Below are positions 1 to 6,743 of a stretch of DNA of 17,762 nucleotides, in pieces. The first letter of the stretch is position 1; the number at the start of each line of letters is the position of its first letter. The notes beneath the pieces are model-generated. The model worked only from the letters and a program-made list of their open reading frames with translations, was not told the origin of the DNA and did not search any database. The position numbers and the translations under genes are program-made. Location: NCBI GenBank assembly GCA_027004315.1, contig JALTHV010000344.1:1-17762 (forward strand), read 5' to 3'. This stretch comes from Deltaproteobacteria bacterium. Its GTDB lineage: Bacteria > Desulfobacterota > Dissulfuribacteria > Dissulfuribacterales > UBA3076.

Positions 1-27
1 GGGGACACCTATTTATTATTTTTTTGT

Positions 28-56
28 TTGACAATGCTTGGCCATTTGCCTATATT
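28..56 (+). promoter_or_regulatory. Sigma70-type promoter of the ArsR operon
   Basis: A consensus -35 box TTGACA (28-33) is followed by exactly 17 bases and a -10 box TATATT (51-56). It lies 27 bases upstream of the ArsR-type start codon at 83, a good distance for a promoter with a short leader. The -10 box sits inside the palindrome at 43-64, so a bound dimer would block RNA polymerase. Confidence 0.75.
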
Positions 57-64
57 GCCAAATG
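43..64. promoter_or_regulatory. Palindromic operator, probable ArsR autoregulation site
   Basis: CATTTG (43-48) and CAAATG (59-64) form a perfect 6-bp inverted repeat separated by 10 bases. The centre-to-centre distance is 16 bp, about one and a half helical turns, with the -10 box in the middle. ArsR/SmtB-family repressors usually bind this kind of 12-2-12-like imperfect palindrome in their own promoter. Binding by the gene product at 83-415 is inferred. Confidence 0.6.
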
Positions 65-82
65 TTTTAAATTGGAAATCAA

Positions 83-415
83 ATGGATCAGAGAACACGT
101 GCGTTGTTTGATGCTAGGGCCAGGGTAATGAAGGCCCTGGCTCATCCGTCAAGATTGTTTATAGTGAACGAGCTGGGCTCTAAGGAGCGGTGTGTGTGTG
201 AACTGGCTAAGTTGATCGGAGTAGATATGTCTACTGCATCTAAACACCTCTCTATTTTAAAGGCAGCAGGCATTGTCCAGGATGAAAAACGCGGCTCCCA
301 GGTCTACTACAGCCTCAGGATCCCTTGTGTGCTAAAGTTCATGGACTGTGTAGAGGCCGTCTTAAAATCGTCTGCAGAGAAGATACTTGCACTACAGCAA
401 GAGACTGCAAAATGA
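83..415 (+). CDS. ArsR/SmtB-family winged-helix repressor
   Basis: A 110-residue protein, the usual length for the family. The N-terminal part has the ALAHPSRL motif (residues 18-25). The helix-turn-helix runs from about residue 38 to 62 and includes STASKHLSILKAAGIV (50-65), followed by a beta wing with GSQVYYSL (71-78). C37 and C39 (CVCEL) are at the start of the alpha3 region, where arsenic- or metal-sensing ArsR proteins carry their ligand cysteines; C82 and C89 lie further on and could take part in thiol or sulfur sensing. The next genes encode an FmdE-domain protein and a TauE/SafE exporter and not an arsenic pump, so the inducer is more plausibly a sulfur species or metal than arsenite. 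It is probably autoregulated through the 43-64 palindrome. The family assignment is firm; the ligand is inference. Confidence 0.9.
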   Translation: MDQRTRALFDARARVMKALAHPSRLFIVNELGSKERCVCELAKLIGVDMSTASKHLSILKAAGIVQDEKRGSQVYYSLRIPCVLKFMDCVEAVLKSSAEKILALQQETAK

Positions 416-444
416 AAACTACTGGATATTTTTGTAAGAGTATA

Positions 445-466
445 TGGCGATTCAACCAAATCGCCA
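445..466. repeat. Intercistronic hairpin between the ArsR and FmdE genes
   Basis: TGGCGATT (445-452) and AATCGCCA (459-466) are perfect complements separated by six bases. The hairpin lies 17 bases before the AGGAG ribosome site of the next gene. It has no T-tract, so it is not a classical terminator. It could stabilise or process the mRNA, or be a second regulator site. Confidence 0.5.
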
Positions 467-496
467 AAGACAAATAACAAATAGGAGAAAACAGAC

Positions 497-1102
497 ATGG
501 ATGATAAAGAAGTGCTCTCCAATGCATTTAAATTTCACGGGCATATATGTTGGGCAAGCGCAATCGGGGTCCGCGCCGGGCTGACCGCTCTCAGGGAATT
601 GGGCGTAAGGCGTGCAGGTTCTTCTGCCGAGTTGCATTGCATCATCGAGATCGGAAATAATCATGGCGCCCAGTGCTTTGCCGATGGTGTCCAGTATGCA
701 ACTGGCTGTACCTTTGGAAAGGGTAATATCGAGAAGGCGGGCTGGGGCAAGCTGGCCTTTACCTTGATTGACAAGAGAAAAGAAAAGGCAGTCAGGGTAT
801 CTTATAGACCTGGGCGGCATAAACTGATCAGCCAGTCTGCCTTTATGAAAAAGCGTGCTCTGGGGGTGCTACCTACAGAGATCCCGAAGGAAGAGGCCCA
901 GGAAGTAGTGAATATCATCTGGGATGCCCCGGAAGATGAGGTGCTTTCCATCGGTGAGGTCAAGGCCTACCCATGGGAGGGTTACGGAGAAATTATGGGG
1001 TTCAGACCGTGCGATAACTGCGGCGAAATGGTTTCAGTGGCTTATTTGCGGGTAGTCGGTGACAGACATATGTGCATTCCCTGTTCGGGCTATGACGGAT
1101 AG
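497..1102 (+). CDS. FmdE/FwdE-domain protein with C-terminal zinc ribbon
   Basis: A 201-residue protein with the FmdE domain (named after formylmethanofuran dehydrogenase subunit E). FHGH is at residues 13-16 with C18. C60 and D63 precede TGCTFGKGN (69-77), a signature of the family. The C-terminus holds a zinc ribbon with C172-x2-C175 and C193-x2-C196. In bacteria these proteins are not part of formylmethanofuran dehydrogenase and their reaction is largely unknown; they occur in anaerobes near metal, molybdenum or sulfur genes. The usual C-P-G after FHGHxC is C-W-A here. AGGAG at 483-487 supports the ATG at 497. It lies 81 bases after the ArsR-type gene and 41 bases before the TauE-like exporter, so it is probably co-transcribed with both. 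A role in handling or sensing the exported sulfur compound is inference. Confidence 0.85.
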   Translation: MDDKEVLSNAFKFHGHICWASAIGVRAGLTALRELGVRRAGSSAELHCIIEIGNNHGAQCFADGVQYATGCTFGKGNIEKAGWGKLAFTLIDKRKEKAVRVSYRPGRHKLISQSAFMKKRALGVLPTEIPKEEAQEVVNIIWDAPEDEVLSIGEVKAYPWEGYGEIMGFRPCDNCGEMVSVAYLRVVGDRHMCIPCSGYDG

Positions 1103-1143
1103 CAGAAATCTCTCATGACACTTGCCAGTAGCTAAGGAGCCAA

Positions 1144-1944
1144 ATGATTCTCGGTCTAGGAAAGATAGTCGCCCTCTTTGGGACCTTTTTTGTGGTCTCT
1201 GTGGTCTTCATGATGTTTGGCCAGGGGGGTGGAGCAGTCTATGTACCCATGCTCCTGGCCTTTGGGCTCCCTCTTTACAAGGCGGCTGCCGTAAGCCAGG
1301 TCCTTATCATTGCCGCCACCATATCTGCTACACTGGTATTTCGAAAGGCAAAGATGCTGGACTGGTGGCTGGTCCTGATCGTCGAACCCCCTACCAACCT
1401 GGGTGCCTTCCTGGGAGGGTACTTCTCTCCGCTCTTTCCACCCATGTTTTCCAAGCTGGCCTTCTCTGTGATACTGCTCATTGGGGCCTATTTTATGATC
1501 AGGCCCCTAAAAGAGAGAACGGCCCCTGTATTAGCACCTGCCTGGTATCGCCAGGAGCGGCATATAGGCAAATATCACTATTCCATCAATCTCCTTGTGG
1601 TAATACCCATAATGGTCATTGCCGGGTTCATCGCAGGCATGCTCGGTGTAGGCGGTGGGCTCTTTAAGGTGCCTGCCCTTGTCCTGCTCGGTTGTGTACC
1701 CATGAAGATCGCTGTAGGCACATCCAGCCTCATGATCGGCGTTACTGCCCTCACCGGGCTCTTTGGTCACATACTCGTAGGACACTTTGACCCGAAGCTT
1801 GCTGCTATTCTGGGCATAGCCGTCTTTGTAGGCGCCCAGATCGGGGCAAGGATCGGTGTAGAAATAGATAAAAAGAAACACAAGAAGTATTTTGGCTATC
1901 TCCTGGTCTTCGTGGCTATGTGGATGGCCCACTCGGCCTTCTAG
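1144..1944 (+). CDS. TauE/SafE-family sulfur-anion exporter
   Basis: A 266-residue, very hydrophobic inner-membrane protein with seven or eight predicted helices. It shows the internal two-fold repeat of the TauE/SafE family: GQGGGAVYVPML at residues 26-37 and a matching MLGVGGGLFKVPAL near residues 165-180. Family members export sulfite, sulfoacetate or related anions, and some are linked to thiosulfate or elemental-sulfur metabolism. The cytoplasmic loop near residues 120-145 separates the halves. AAGGAG (1134-1139) supports the ATG at 1144. It is the last gene of the ArsR-FmdE-exporter cluster; a repeat hairpin starts three bases after its stop codon. Substrate is not determined; a sulfur oxyanion is the best inference from family and context. 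Confidence 0.88.
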   Translation: MILGLGKIVALFGTFFVVSVVFMMFGQGGGAVYVPMLLAFGLPLYKAAAVSQVLIIAATISATLVFRKAKMLDWWLVLIVEPPTNLGAFLGGYFSPLFPPMFSKLAFSVILLIGAYFMIRPLKERTAPVLAPAWYRQERHIGKYHYSINLLVVIPIMVIAGFIAGMLGVGGGLFKVPALVLLGCVPMKIAVGTSSLMIGVTALTGLFGHILVGHFDPKLAAILGIAVFVGAQIGARIGVEIDKKKHKKYFGYLLVFVAMWMAHSAF

Positions 1945-1946
1945 CC

Positions 1947-1983
1947 TAACCGTTTACGTCCCCGGGGAATGTGAACGGTTACC
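1947..1983. repeat. Head-to-head pair of the dispersed ACGGTTA repeat
   Basis: TAACCGTTTACGTCCCC (1947-1963) is followed directly by GGGGAATGTGAACGGTTA (1964-1981), forming a near-perfect palindrome centred on CCCC/GGGG. Both halves match the repeat core seen at 5461-5477, 8701-8717, 12382-12401 and 14997-15012. It begins three bases after the exporter stop codon. There is no T-tract, but the stem could protect the 3' end of the mRNA as REP/BIME hairpins do. Confidence 0.7.
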
Positions 1984-2234
1984 TTCTAGCCATACAGAAT
2001 CTGGATTACGGCAAAAATATATTGCCTTTTGGGGATGAAGTGAGTTAGCTTTGGATTTTGTGATGGTAATCATTCACTCTGTATAGTATCTAGTGCTCCG
2101 TCAGACCTGAACTGCCGTATCTTGCCTGGCTTGCAGGCACAAAAAATGCTGATTAATCTTATGATATTTCAGACTTGATGTGAACGGTTATAGGTCGATT
2201 GTAGAAGATAAAGATCTACTGAGGTATATCGGAT
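1984..2234. other. Intergenic region upstream of the acyl-CoA synthetase
   Basis: No gene was found in this stretch. It contains one short repeat core, GATGTGAACGGTTA, at 2177-2190, and a ribosome-binding-like GAGG 8 bases before the ATG at 2235. No convincing -35/-10 pair could be picked by eye. Confidence 0.4.
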
Positions 2235-4301
2235 ATGCTCGAAAAATTTTTCAATCCAGATTCAGTGGCTATCATTGGGGCATCCAGGAAGGAAGGAAAG
2301 GTAGGAAGGGTCGTGCTCGATAACATCAGAGAGGGATTTAAGGGAAATATCTATCCGGTAAATCCAGGCGCTGATGAAATTGATGGGGTAAAGTGTTATC
2401 CGGCCATTACTGATACCCCACCAGTCGATCTCGCGATCATCGTTGTGCCTGCCAGGGCCGTGCCTTCCATACTCGATGAGTGTGGAGCAAAAGGGGTAAG
2501 GAATGTGGTGGTCATATCTGCCGGTTTCAAGGAATCCGGGGCATCGGAGCTTGAAAGGGAATGTATTGAGATTACAAAGAGACATGGCATACGTATGCTT
2601 GGACCGAATTGTCTCGGTTTTATCAACACATACTCCGATCTAAATGCGTCTTTTTCTGGCAGCATGGCCATCAAGGGAAATATAGGTCTTGCTTCACAGA
2701 GCGGGGCCCTATGTACTGCTATACTCGACTGGGCAAACATCAGGGGCATCGGATTCTCAACATTTATCAGCCTGGGCAACAAGGCGGATATCAGCGAAAA
2801 TGATATCATAACAGTGCTGTCAGAAGACGAAAAGACAAAGGTAATATTGCTGTATTTGGAGGGGATAAAAAATGGAAGAGAGTTTATGGATATCGCCTCT
2901 GTACACAAGAAGCCAATCGTCGTCGTCAAGGCAGGCAGGACTCGATCAGGGGCAAAGGCGGTGTCATCACACACAGGGACACTTGCGGGTTCAGATGCTG
3001 CCTATACCTCTGCATTTAATCAGAGCGGTGTAATCAGGGCCGCTTCCCTCGAAGAGATGTTCGATTATGGTCTTGCATTCTCGTGCCAGGAGATACCATC
3101 AGATAATGGCATTGCAATCGTAACTAATGCGGGCGGGGCCGGCGTACTCGCTGCTGATGCCTGTGAATCACTCGGCATAAAGATCGCCTCATTTGAGAGC
3201 AAGACCATCGAGATCCTCAGATCATCTCTTCCTGATGCAGCAAGTATATACAACCCTGTGGACGTGCTTGGGGATGCACATCCTGATCGATATCGATCTG
3301 CCATCAATGCAGTTATCAATGACAGCAATGTCAATGGTATCATTGTCCTTGCATCACCGCAGGCAATGACCGACATGAAAGGCATTGCAGAGATCCTCGT
3401 GGAGGCAGATCGTGCTTCATCCAAACCAATCCTTGCAAGTCTGATGGGCGGAGAACAGACAGTGGAAGGCGAAAAGATCCTATCCATGAATCACGTCCCA
3501 AACTATCCATTCCCTGAAAGGGCAGCAAGGGCAATGCATGCGATGATTGCCTATGCCAATATCACTGCAAGGGTATATACCAGCCCACCTGATTTTGATG
3601 CCGACAGACGATCTGTAGAAGATATACTCAATAGATCGAGAAGAGAGGGGAGTAGAAGATTTGGGGTCGAATGCCTGCCGATATTGGAAAAATACGGCAT
3701 TCCCATAGCAGATTCGATGGTCGTCTCTACCAGAGACCAGGCAGTAAAGGTTGCAGACAGTATCGGGTATCCTGTGGTTATAAAGGTGATATCTTCAGAG
3801 ATATCGCATAAAACGGATGTTGGTGGAGTGAGGACTGGCATAAAAGATGCTCAGGAGCTTCGCGTCGTCTATGAAGACATGATACAGCGAATCCATCGTT
3901 ATATGCCGGGGGCAAGGATCAAGGGTATATTGATCCAAAAGATGCTTGAGAACGGTAGAGAGGTCATCCTTGGCATGAACAGAGACCCGCAATTTGGACC
4001 TATGCTCATGTTTGGGCTTGGTGGTATATCAGTGGAGGTCCTTAAAGACGTGACCTTCAGGATTGCCCCAATTACTGAAAAGGATGCAGAAGATATGATA
4101 AAGGAGATCAGGGCATATCCGATGCTTCTGGGAATTCGGGGGGAAAGGCCTTCTGATATCGGTGCAGTGAAGGAGACTCTGCTCCGTTTTTCAAAACTGT
4201 GCATGGATTTTCCTGAAATTACAGAAATAGACGTCAACCCAATGCTTGTCTTTGAGCATGGATGCGTTGCAGTTGATATGAGACTTACACTGGAGGAATA
4301 G
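2235..4301 (+). CDS. ADP-forming acyl-CoA synthetase (acetate-CoA ligase type), alpha-beta fusion
   Basis: A 688-residue protein of the NDP-forming acyl-CoA synthetase family. It interconverts acyl-CoA + ADP + Pi with acid + CoA + ATP, so it can make ATP from acetyl-CoA or other acyl-CoAs. Domain order: CoA-binding Rossmann domain (SVAIIGAS at 10-17), succinyl-CoA-ligase-like domain (LGPNCLGF near 121-128, then SHTGTLAGS with the likely phosphohistidine H246), and an ATP-grasp domain from about residue 475 to the end. The second conserved histidine is H525 in SHKTDVGGV. Many archaea carry alpha and beta as separate subunits; the single-chain form is common in bacteria. GAGG eight bases upstream fits the ATG. 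The gene at 4304 starts two bases after its stop, so the two are translationally linked. Acyl specificity cannot be read from the sequence. Confidence 0.92.
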   Translation: MLEKFFNPDSVAIIGASRKEGKVGRVVLDNIREGFKGNIYPVNPGADEIDGVKCYPAITDTPPVDLAIIVVPARAVPSILDECGAKGVRNVVVISAGFKESGASELERECIEITKRHGIRMLGPNCLGFINTYSDLNASFSGSMAIKGNIGLASQSGALCTAILDWANIRGIGFSTFISLGNKADISENDIITVLSEDEKTKVILLYLEGIKNGREFMDIASVHKKPIVVVKAGRTRSGAKAVSSHTGTLAGSDAAYTSAFNQSGVIRAASLEEMFDYGLAFSCQEIPSDNGIAIVTNAGGAGVLAADACESLGIKIASFESKTIEILRSSLPDAASIYNPVDVLGDAHPDRYRSAINAVINDSNVNGIIVLASPQAMTDMKGIAEILVEADRASSKPILASLMGGEQTVEGEKILSMNHVPNYPFPERAARAMHAMIAYANITARVYTSPPDFDADRRSVEDILNRSRREGSRRFGVECLPILEKYGIPIADSMVVSTRDQAVKVADSIGYPVVIKVISSEISHKTDVGGVRTGIKDAQELRVVYEDMIQRIHRYMPGARIKGILIQKMLENGREVILGMNRDPQFGPMLMFGLGGISVEVLKDVTFRIAPITEKDAEDMIKEIRAYPMLLGIRGERPSDIGAVKETLLRFSKLCMDFPEITEIDVNPMLVFEHGCVAVDMRLTLEE

Positions 4302-4303
4302 AT

Positions 4304-5362
4304 ATGAGATCCATATTAATAGGATCGTGCGGGGGATACTCGGGAAAGAGCGCAATATGTATGGGCCTTGGCATGATACTCAGGGAAAAGGGGCTGAAGA
4401 TTGGATACATGAAACCATTCGGGAATCAGTTCAGAGAGGTCAAAGGCAAATTGGTCGATGAGGATGCGAGAAATATCTCTACTGCCCTTGGGCTGAAAGA
4501 CAGCCTGGAGACCATAACCCCTGTAATGCTGACGGCTAATTTTTATCATCGAGCGCTCACTGAAGGAGTTGATGTCAAGGACGATATCCTGGAGGCATAT
4601 AAGAAATTATCAGAGGGTAAAGACATGATAATCATCGAGGGCAATGAGGACCTCCCGGGTGGGATCATGTATGATATGTCGGATATAGACATAGCAAATA
4701 CCCTGCAGACAAGGATTCTTCTCGTAAGTAAATATCATGAAATGCAGGAAATCGACAATATCCTCAACGATCGCAGGATGATAGGTGATCCACAACAACT
4801 GGTTGGAATCATATTAAATGATGTGATAGATCAGGATGAGGCATCCAACATCGCTGTTCCATTTCTCAAAAAGAGGGGAATAGCTGTCTTCGGAATAATT
4901 CCCAGAGATCCCGTGTTAAAATCGATATCCATTGGAGAAATTGCAGATGCAGCTGGAACCAAGATACTAATCAGGGATGATATGCGCGATGTCCTTGTGG
5001 AACAGTTCCTTATAGGGGCAATGGAAGCCAACACTGCCCTCAAATACTTCAGACGGGCACGAAGCTTTGCGCTGATCACAGGGGGAGATCGGGCAGACAT
5101 ACAACTGGCAGCGCTCGAGGCAGGCGTAAAATGCATTATCTTGACAGGAAATATGTACCCGAGTTCTGCAATGCTCGGGGCGGCAAGGGAACGGGGCGTG
5201 CCTATAATGGTCGTATCAGAAGATACCATGAGCACAGTAGGAGCTATGGAAGCGATTATAGGAAGGACCCGGATACTCGGTAAGACAAAAATAGACAGGA
5301 TAAAAAGACTACTGAATGAGCAGGTAGATATAGAGGCGATTGAGAACGAGATCGGGATATGA
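4304..5362 (+). CDS. P-loop/DRTGG protein, Pta N-terminal-like (BioD-like)
   Basis: A 352-residue protein matching the N-terminal half of long-form phosphotransacetylases without the catalytic PTA domain. Residues 1-220 form a BioD/CobB-like P-loop domain: GSCGGYSGKS (7-16) is the Walker A-like loop and IIIEGNEDL near residues 107-115 is the second motif. A DRTGG domain follows, with LITGGDRAD at 257-265. The ribosome site GGAGG lies in the last codons of the synthetase gene, so expression is coupled. In long Pta enzymes these domains sense metabolites and help hold the hexamer. Paired with an ADP-forming synthetase, it may regulate acetyl-CoA to acetate flux; this is inference. It could also have its own ligase or nucleotide-binding role. 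Confidence 0.85.
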   Translation: MRSILIGSCGGYSGKSAICMGLGMILREKGLKIGYMKPFGNQFREVKGKLVDEDARNISTALGLKDSLETITPVMLTANFYHRALTEGVDVKDDILEAYKKLSEGKDMIIIEGNEDLPGGIMYDMSDIDIANTLQTRILLVSKYHEMQEIDNILNDRRMIGDPQQLVGIILNDVIDQDEASNIAVPFLKKRGIAVFGIIPRDPVLKSISIGEIADAAGTKILIRDDMRDVLVEQFLIGAMEANTALKYFRRARSFALITGGDRADIQLAALEAGVKCIILTGNMYPSSAMLGAARERGVPIMVVSEDTMSTVGAMEAIIGRTRILGKTKIDRIKRLLNEQVDIEAIENEIGI

Positions 5363-5370
5363 TTAGGGTT

Positions 5371-5477
5371 TCAGGAACAGCTTGATGCACAAGATCAGGG
5401 CACTCTGCCTATTAATCCGTACTAAAACCCTTCAAAAGGCTACAGCTAGCCGGGGGAGGGGGAATGTGAACGGTTAC
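5371..5477 (+). repeat. Dispersed ~100-bp intergenic repeat, copy A
   Basis: This stretch aligns with 12302-12401 over its full length at roughly 80-85% identity by hand. Shared blocks include CAGCTTGA, GCACAAGATCA, ATTAATCCG, TTCAAAAGGCTAC and GGGAATGTGAACGG. It starts nine bases after the stop codon at 5362. No protein frame is apparent, so this is a non-coding repeat at a gene end. Confidence 0.8.
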
Positions 5478-5497
5478 ATTTAAAGCAAGAAAATTTC

Positions 5498-5594
5498 CCA
5501 TAGTGTTTGGGAACTGATACTTTCTGAAAAATGCCAGACAATTGGGATAACTTGCTGTAACAAAAATTACAGCAAGTTATCCCAAACACTGTGG
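5498..5594. repeat. Nested inverted repeat with a 19-bp perfect stem
   Basis: The inner stem TTGGGATAACTTGCTGTAA (5542-5560) pairs perfectly with 5567-5585 across a six-base CAAAAA loop. An outer arm at 5498-5512 (CCATAGTGTTTGGGA) pairs with 5580-5594 with one mismatch, and shares bases with the inner stem. The two pairings therefore exclude each other in part. No T-tract follows on either strand. It could end both converging transcription units, or be a small mobile or REP-like element. Confidence 0.75.
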
Positions 5595-5635
5595 AGAGGG
5601 GCAACATGGCAGTAAATTCTATAGAATAAAGAGTC

Positions 5636-5653
5636 CTGCCGTTGTGCCGGCAG
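5636..5653 (-). terminator. Weak terminator-like hairpin after the RRM gene
   Basis: On the minus strand CTGCCG and CGGCAG pair across a six-base loop just downstream of the RRM stop codon, followed by the T-rich GACTCTTTATT. The stem is short and the T-tract broken, so termination efficiency is uncertain. Confidence 0.35.
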
Positions 5654-5656
5654 ACC

Positions 5657-5926
5657 TTACCAAGAACGCCTAGTGTTGCGGCGTTCAGTGCGTGCTCTTG
5701 CCTCGTTTACCTTCAAATTACGTCCGCCTAATTCTTTGCCGTTAAGGGCCTTGATGGCAGCATCGGCATTGGCATTATCCATTTCGGCGAAGCAAAAACC
5801 ACGTGGCCTTCCTGTATCGCGGTCAGTAATCCAGCTAAAGGACGTAAGAGGGCCATACTGTTCAAGCATTTCCCGCACTTCTGTTTCTGTAGAACTAAAG
5901 GACAAATTTCCAATATAAAGTTTCAT
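5657..5926 (-). CDS. Small RRM-domain RNA-binding protein
   Basis: An 89-residue protein that is almost entirely one RNA recognition motif. RNP2 is LYIGNL (residues 3-8) and RNP1 is RGFCFAEM (42-49); the aromatic residues Y4, F44 and F46 are the usual RNA-stacking positions. After residue 75 comes a short basic tail rich in arginine. Single-RRM proteins of this size occur in cyanobacteria, Desulfobacterota and other bacteria and are often cold-inducible. AAGAGG lies about eight bases before the ATG. The cold-shock gene 138 bases upstream on the same strand suggests a shared role in RNA handling at low temperature. Its targets are unknown. Confidence 0.92.
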   Translation of the reverse strand: MKLYIGNLSFSSTETEVREMLEQYGPLTSFSWITDRDTGRPRGFCFAEMDNANADAAIKALNGKELGGRNLKVNEARARTERRNTRRSW

Positions 5927-6064
5927 TAATACCTACCTCTTAATATCATTCTAATATCGTTATGGTTGTTTTGGATGATTATCTTTGGACAGACGGGATA
6001 AAAAGAGACAAGCCCTCAAAGACGACCCCGTTTTTTCTGTGCAGATTTCCGAAGTTCATCTGTG

Positions 6065-6262
6065 CTAAGAATGCACATTAGATGCCTGTGGACCTTTGGG
6101 TCCTTCGACCACGTCAAATTCTACTGTCTGGCCTTCCTCCAGGGACTTAAATCCTGAACTCTGGATGGCGCTGAAGTGGACAAAGACATCGGGACCATCT
6201 TCTTGAGAGATGAATCCAAAGCCTTTTTGGTCATTGAACCATTTTACAGTTCCCTTCGCCAT
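6065..6262 (-). CDS. Cold shock protein (CspA family)
   Basis: A 65-residue single cold-shock domain, full length for the family. RNP1 is KGFGFI (13-18) and RNP2 is VFVHF (26-30); W8, F15, F17, F27 and F30 are the nucleic-acid-stacking residues. A very strong ribosome site, AAAGGAGG, precedes the ATG. Family members bind single-stranded RNA or DNA, melt mRNA structure and act as antiterminators. The 5' leader is unusual: a strong promoter at 6526-6554 and an intrinsic terminator at 6413-6443 lie upstream on the same strand, so csp may be expressed by read-through of a leader attenuator, or from a nearer promoter not recognised here. Confidence 0.95.
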   Translation of the reverse strand: MAKGTVKWFNDQKGFGFISQEDGPDVFVHFSAIQSSGFKSLEEGQTVEFDVVEGPKGPQASNVHS

Positions 6263-6412
6263 AATTTTTACCTCCTTTCTTTGAAACTATAGGCGTTTCC
6301 CAGCCTTCTGATACACTTACGATGGCTCAAAACGCCCAAGGCAGAAAGGATCCGCCACACAGGTAATTTCTGATCCATACAAAGTGTCATGTTGTCTCAA
6401 GGGCTTCACGAC

Positions 6413-6443
6413 AAAAAAAAGAGAGGCCCTCACCGGGCCTCTC
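6413..6443 (-). terminator. Strong Rho-independent terminator, leftward
   Basis: On the minus strand, a perfect 9-bp stem GAGAGGCCC/GGGCCTCTC (6435-6443 with 6421-6429) with a five-base loop is followed by eight consecutive T (6420 down to 6413). No coding gene ends just upstream of it on this strand, so it must end a non-coding transcript or act as an attenuator ahead of csp. Confidence 0.88.
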
Positions 6444-6519
6444 AATTTTAAAGATCTGCCACTCGATAGCCACATAAAGGGACACAACAGACTAACCGTT
6501 TAGTCAAACCCTCTATTGT
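6413..6519 (-). ncRNA. Candidate ~107-nt small RNA or csp leader RNA
   Basis: The stretch is bounded by a consensus promoter (TTGACA 6554-6549, 17 bases, TATTAT 6531-6526) and a strong intrinsic terminator, all on the minus strand. The predicted start is near 6519 and the end near 6413. Near the 5' end GACTAA and TTAGTC (6505-6490) form a perfect stem with an ACGG tetraloop. It has no convincing ribosome site or protein. It does not match a known RNA family that I recognise. It could be a free small RNA or the terminated form of a cold-shock mRNA leader. Expression is not shown by sequence alone. Confidence 0.6.
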
Positions 6520-6525
6520 AAAATA

Positions 6526-6554
6526 ATAATACATAATGTTATTTCTAGTGTCAA
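6526..6554 (-). promoter_or_regulatory. Consensus sigma70 promoter, leftward, upstream of csp
   Basis: On the minus strand TTGACA (6554-6549) and TATTAT (6531-6526) are separated by exactly 17 bases. The next downstream element is the terminator at 6413-6443, and csp starts about 257 bases from the predicted start point. Confidence 0.75.
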
Positions 6555-6743
6555 TAAGAAGTGAGGGAAAAGCAGTAATTTTAATTGCTGGCATATTTCC
6601 TTCCAGAATTGTAAGTTATATTTTTCTTGAGGGGAGATAAGAGATTATTTTAACGCCAGCAGATAATGAATTTGCAAAATCTGAGACATGGATTAAAGAG
6701 AGGCAGACAACTGGGAGAGTAACATACTAATGGGAGGTAAATT
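6555..6743. other. Intergenic region before the DUF2235 gene
   Basis: AT-rich with no gene recognised. The only clear signal is the ribosome site GGGAGG (6732-6737) for the ATG at 6744. No confident rightward promoter was found by eye. Confidence 0.4.

Noticed and set aside
1122..1667. Open frame of 181 codons overlapping the exporter
   Set aside because: It is a shifted frame of the TauE/SafE gene, with no family pattern; the 1144-1944 frame has the membrane helices and a better ribosome site.
6300..6470. Short minus-strand frame starting MWLSSGRS through the terminator
   Set aside because: No ribosome site, and it reads through the strong terminator hairpin.
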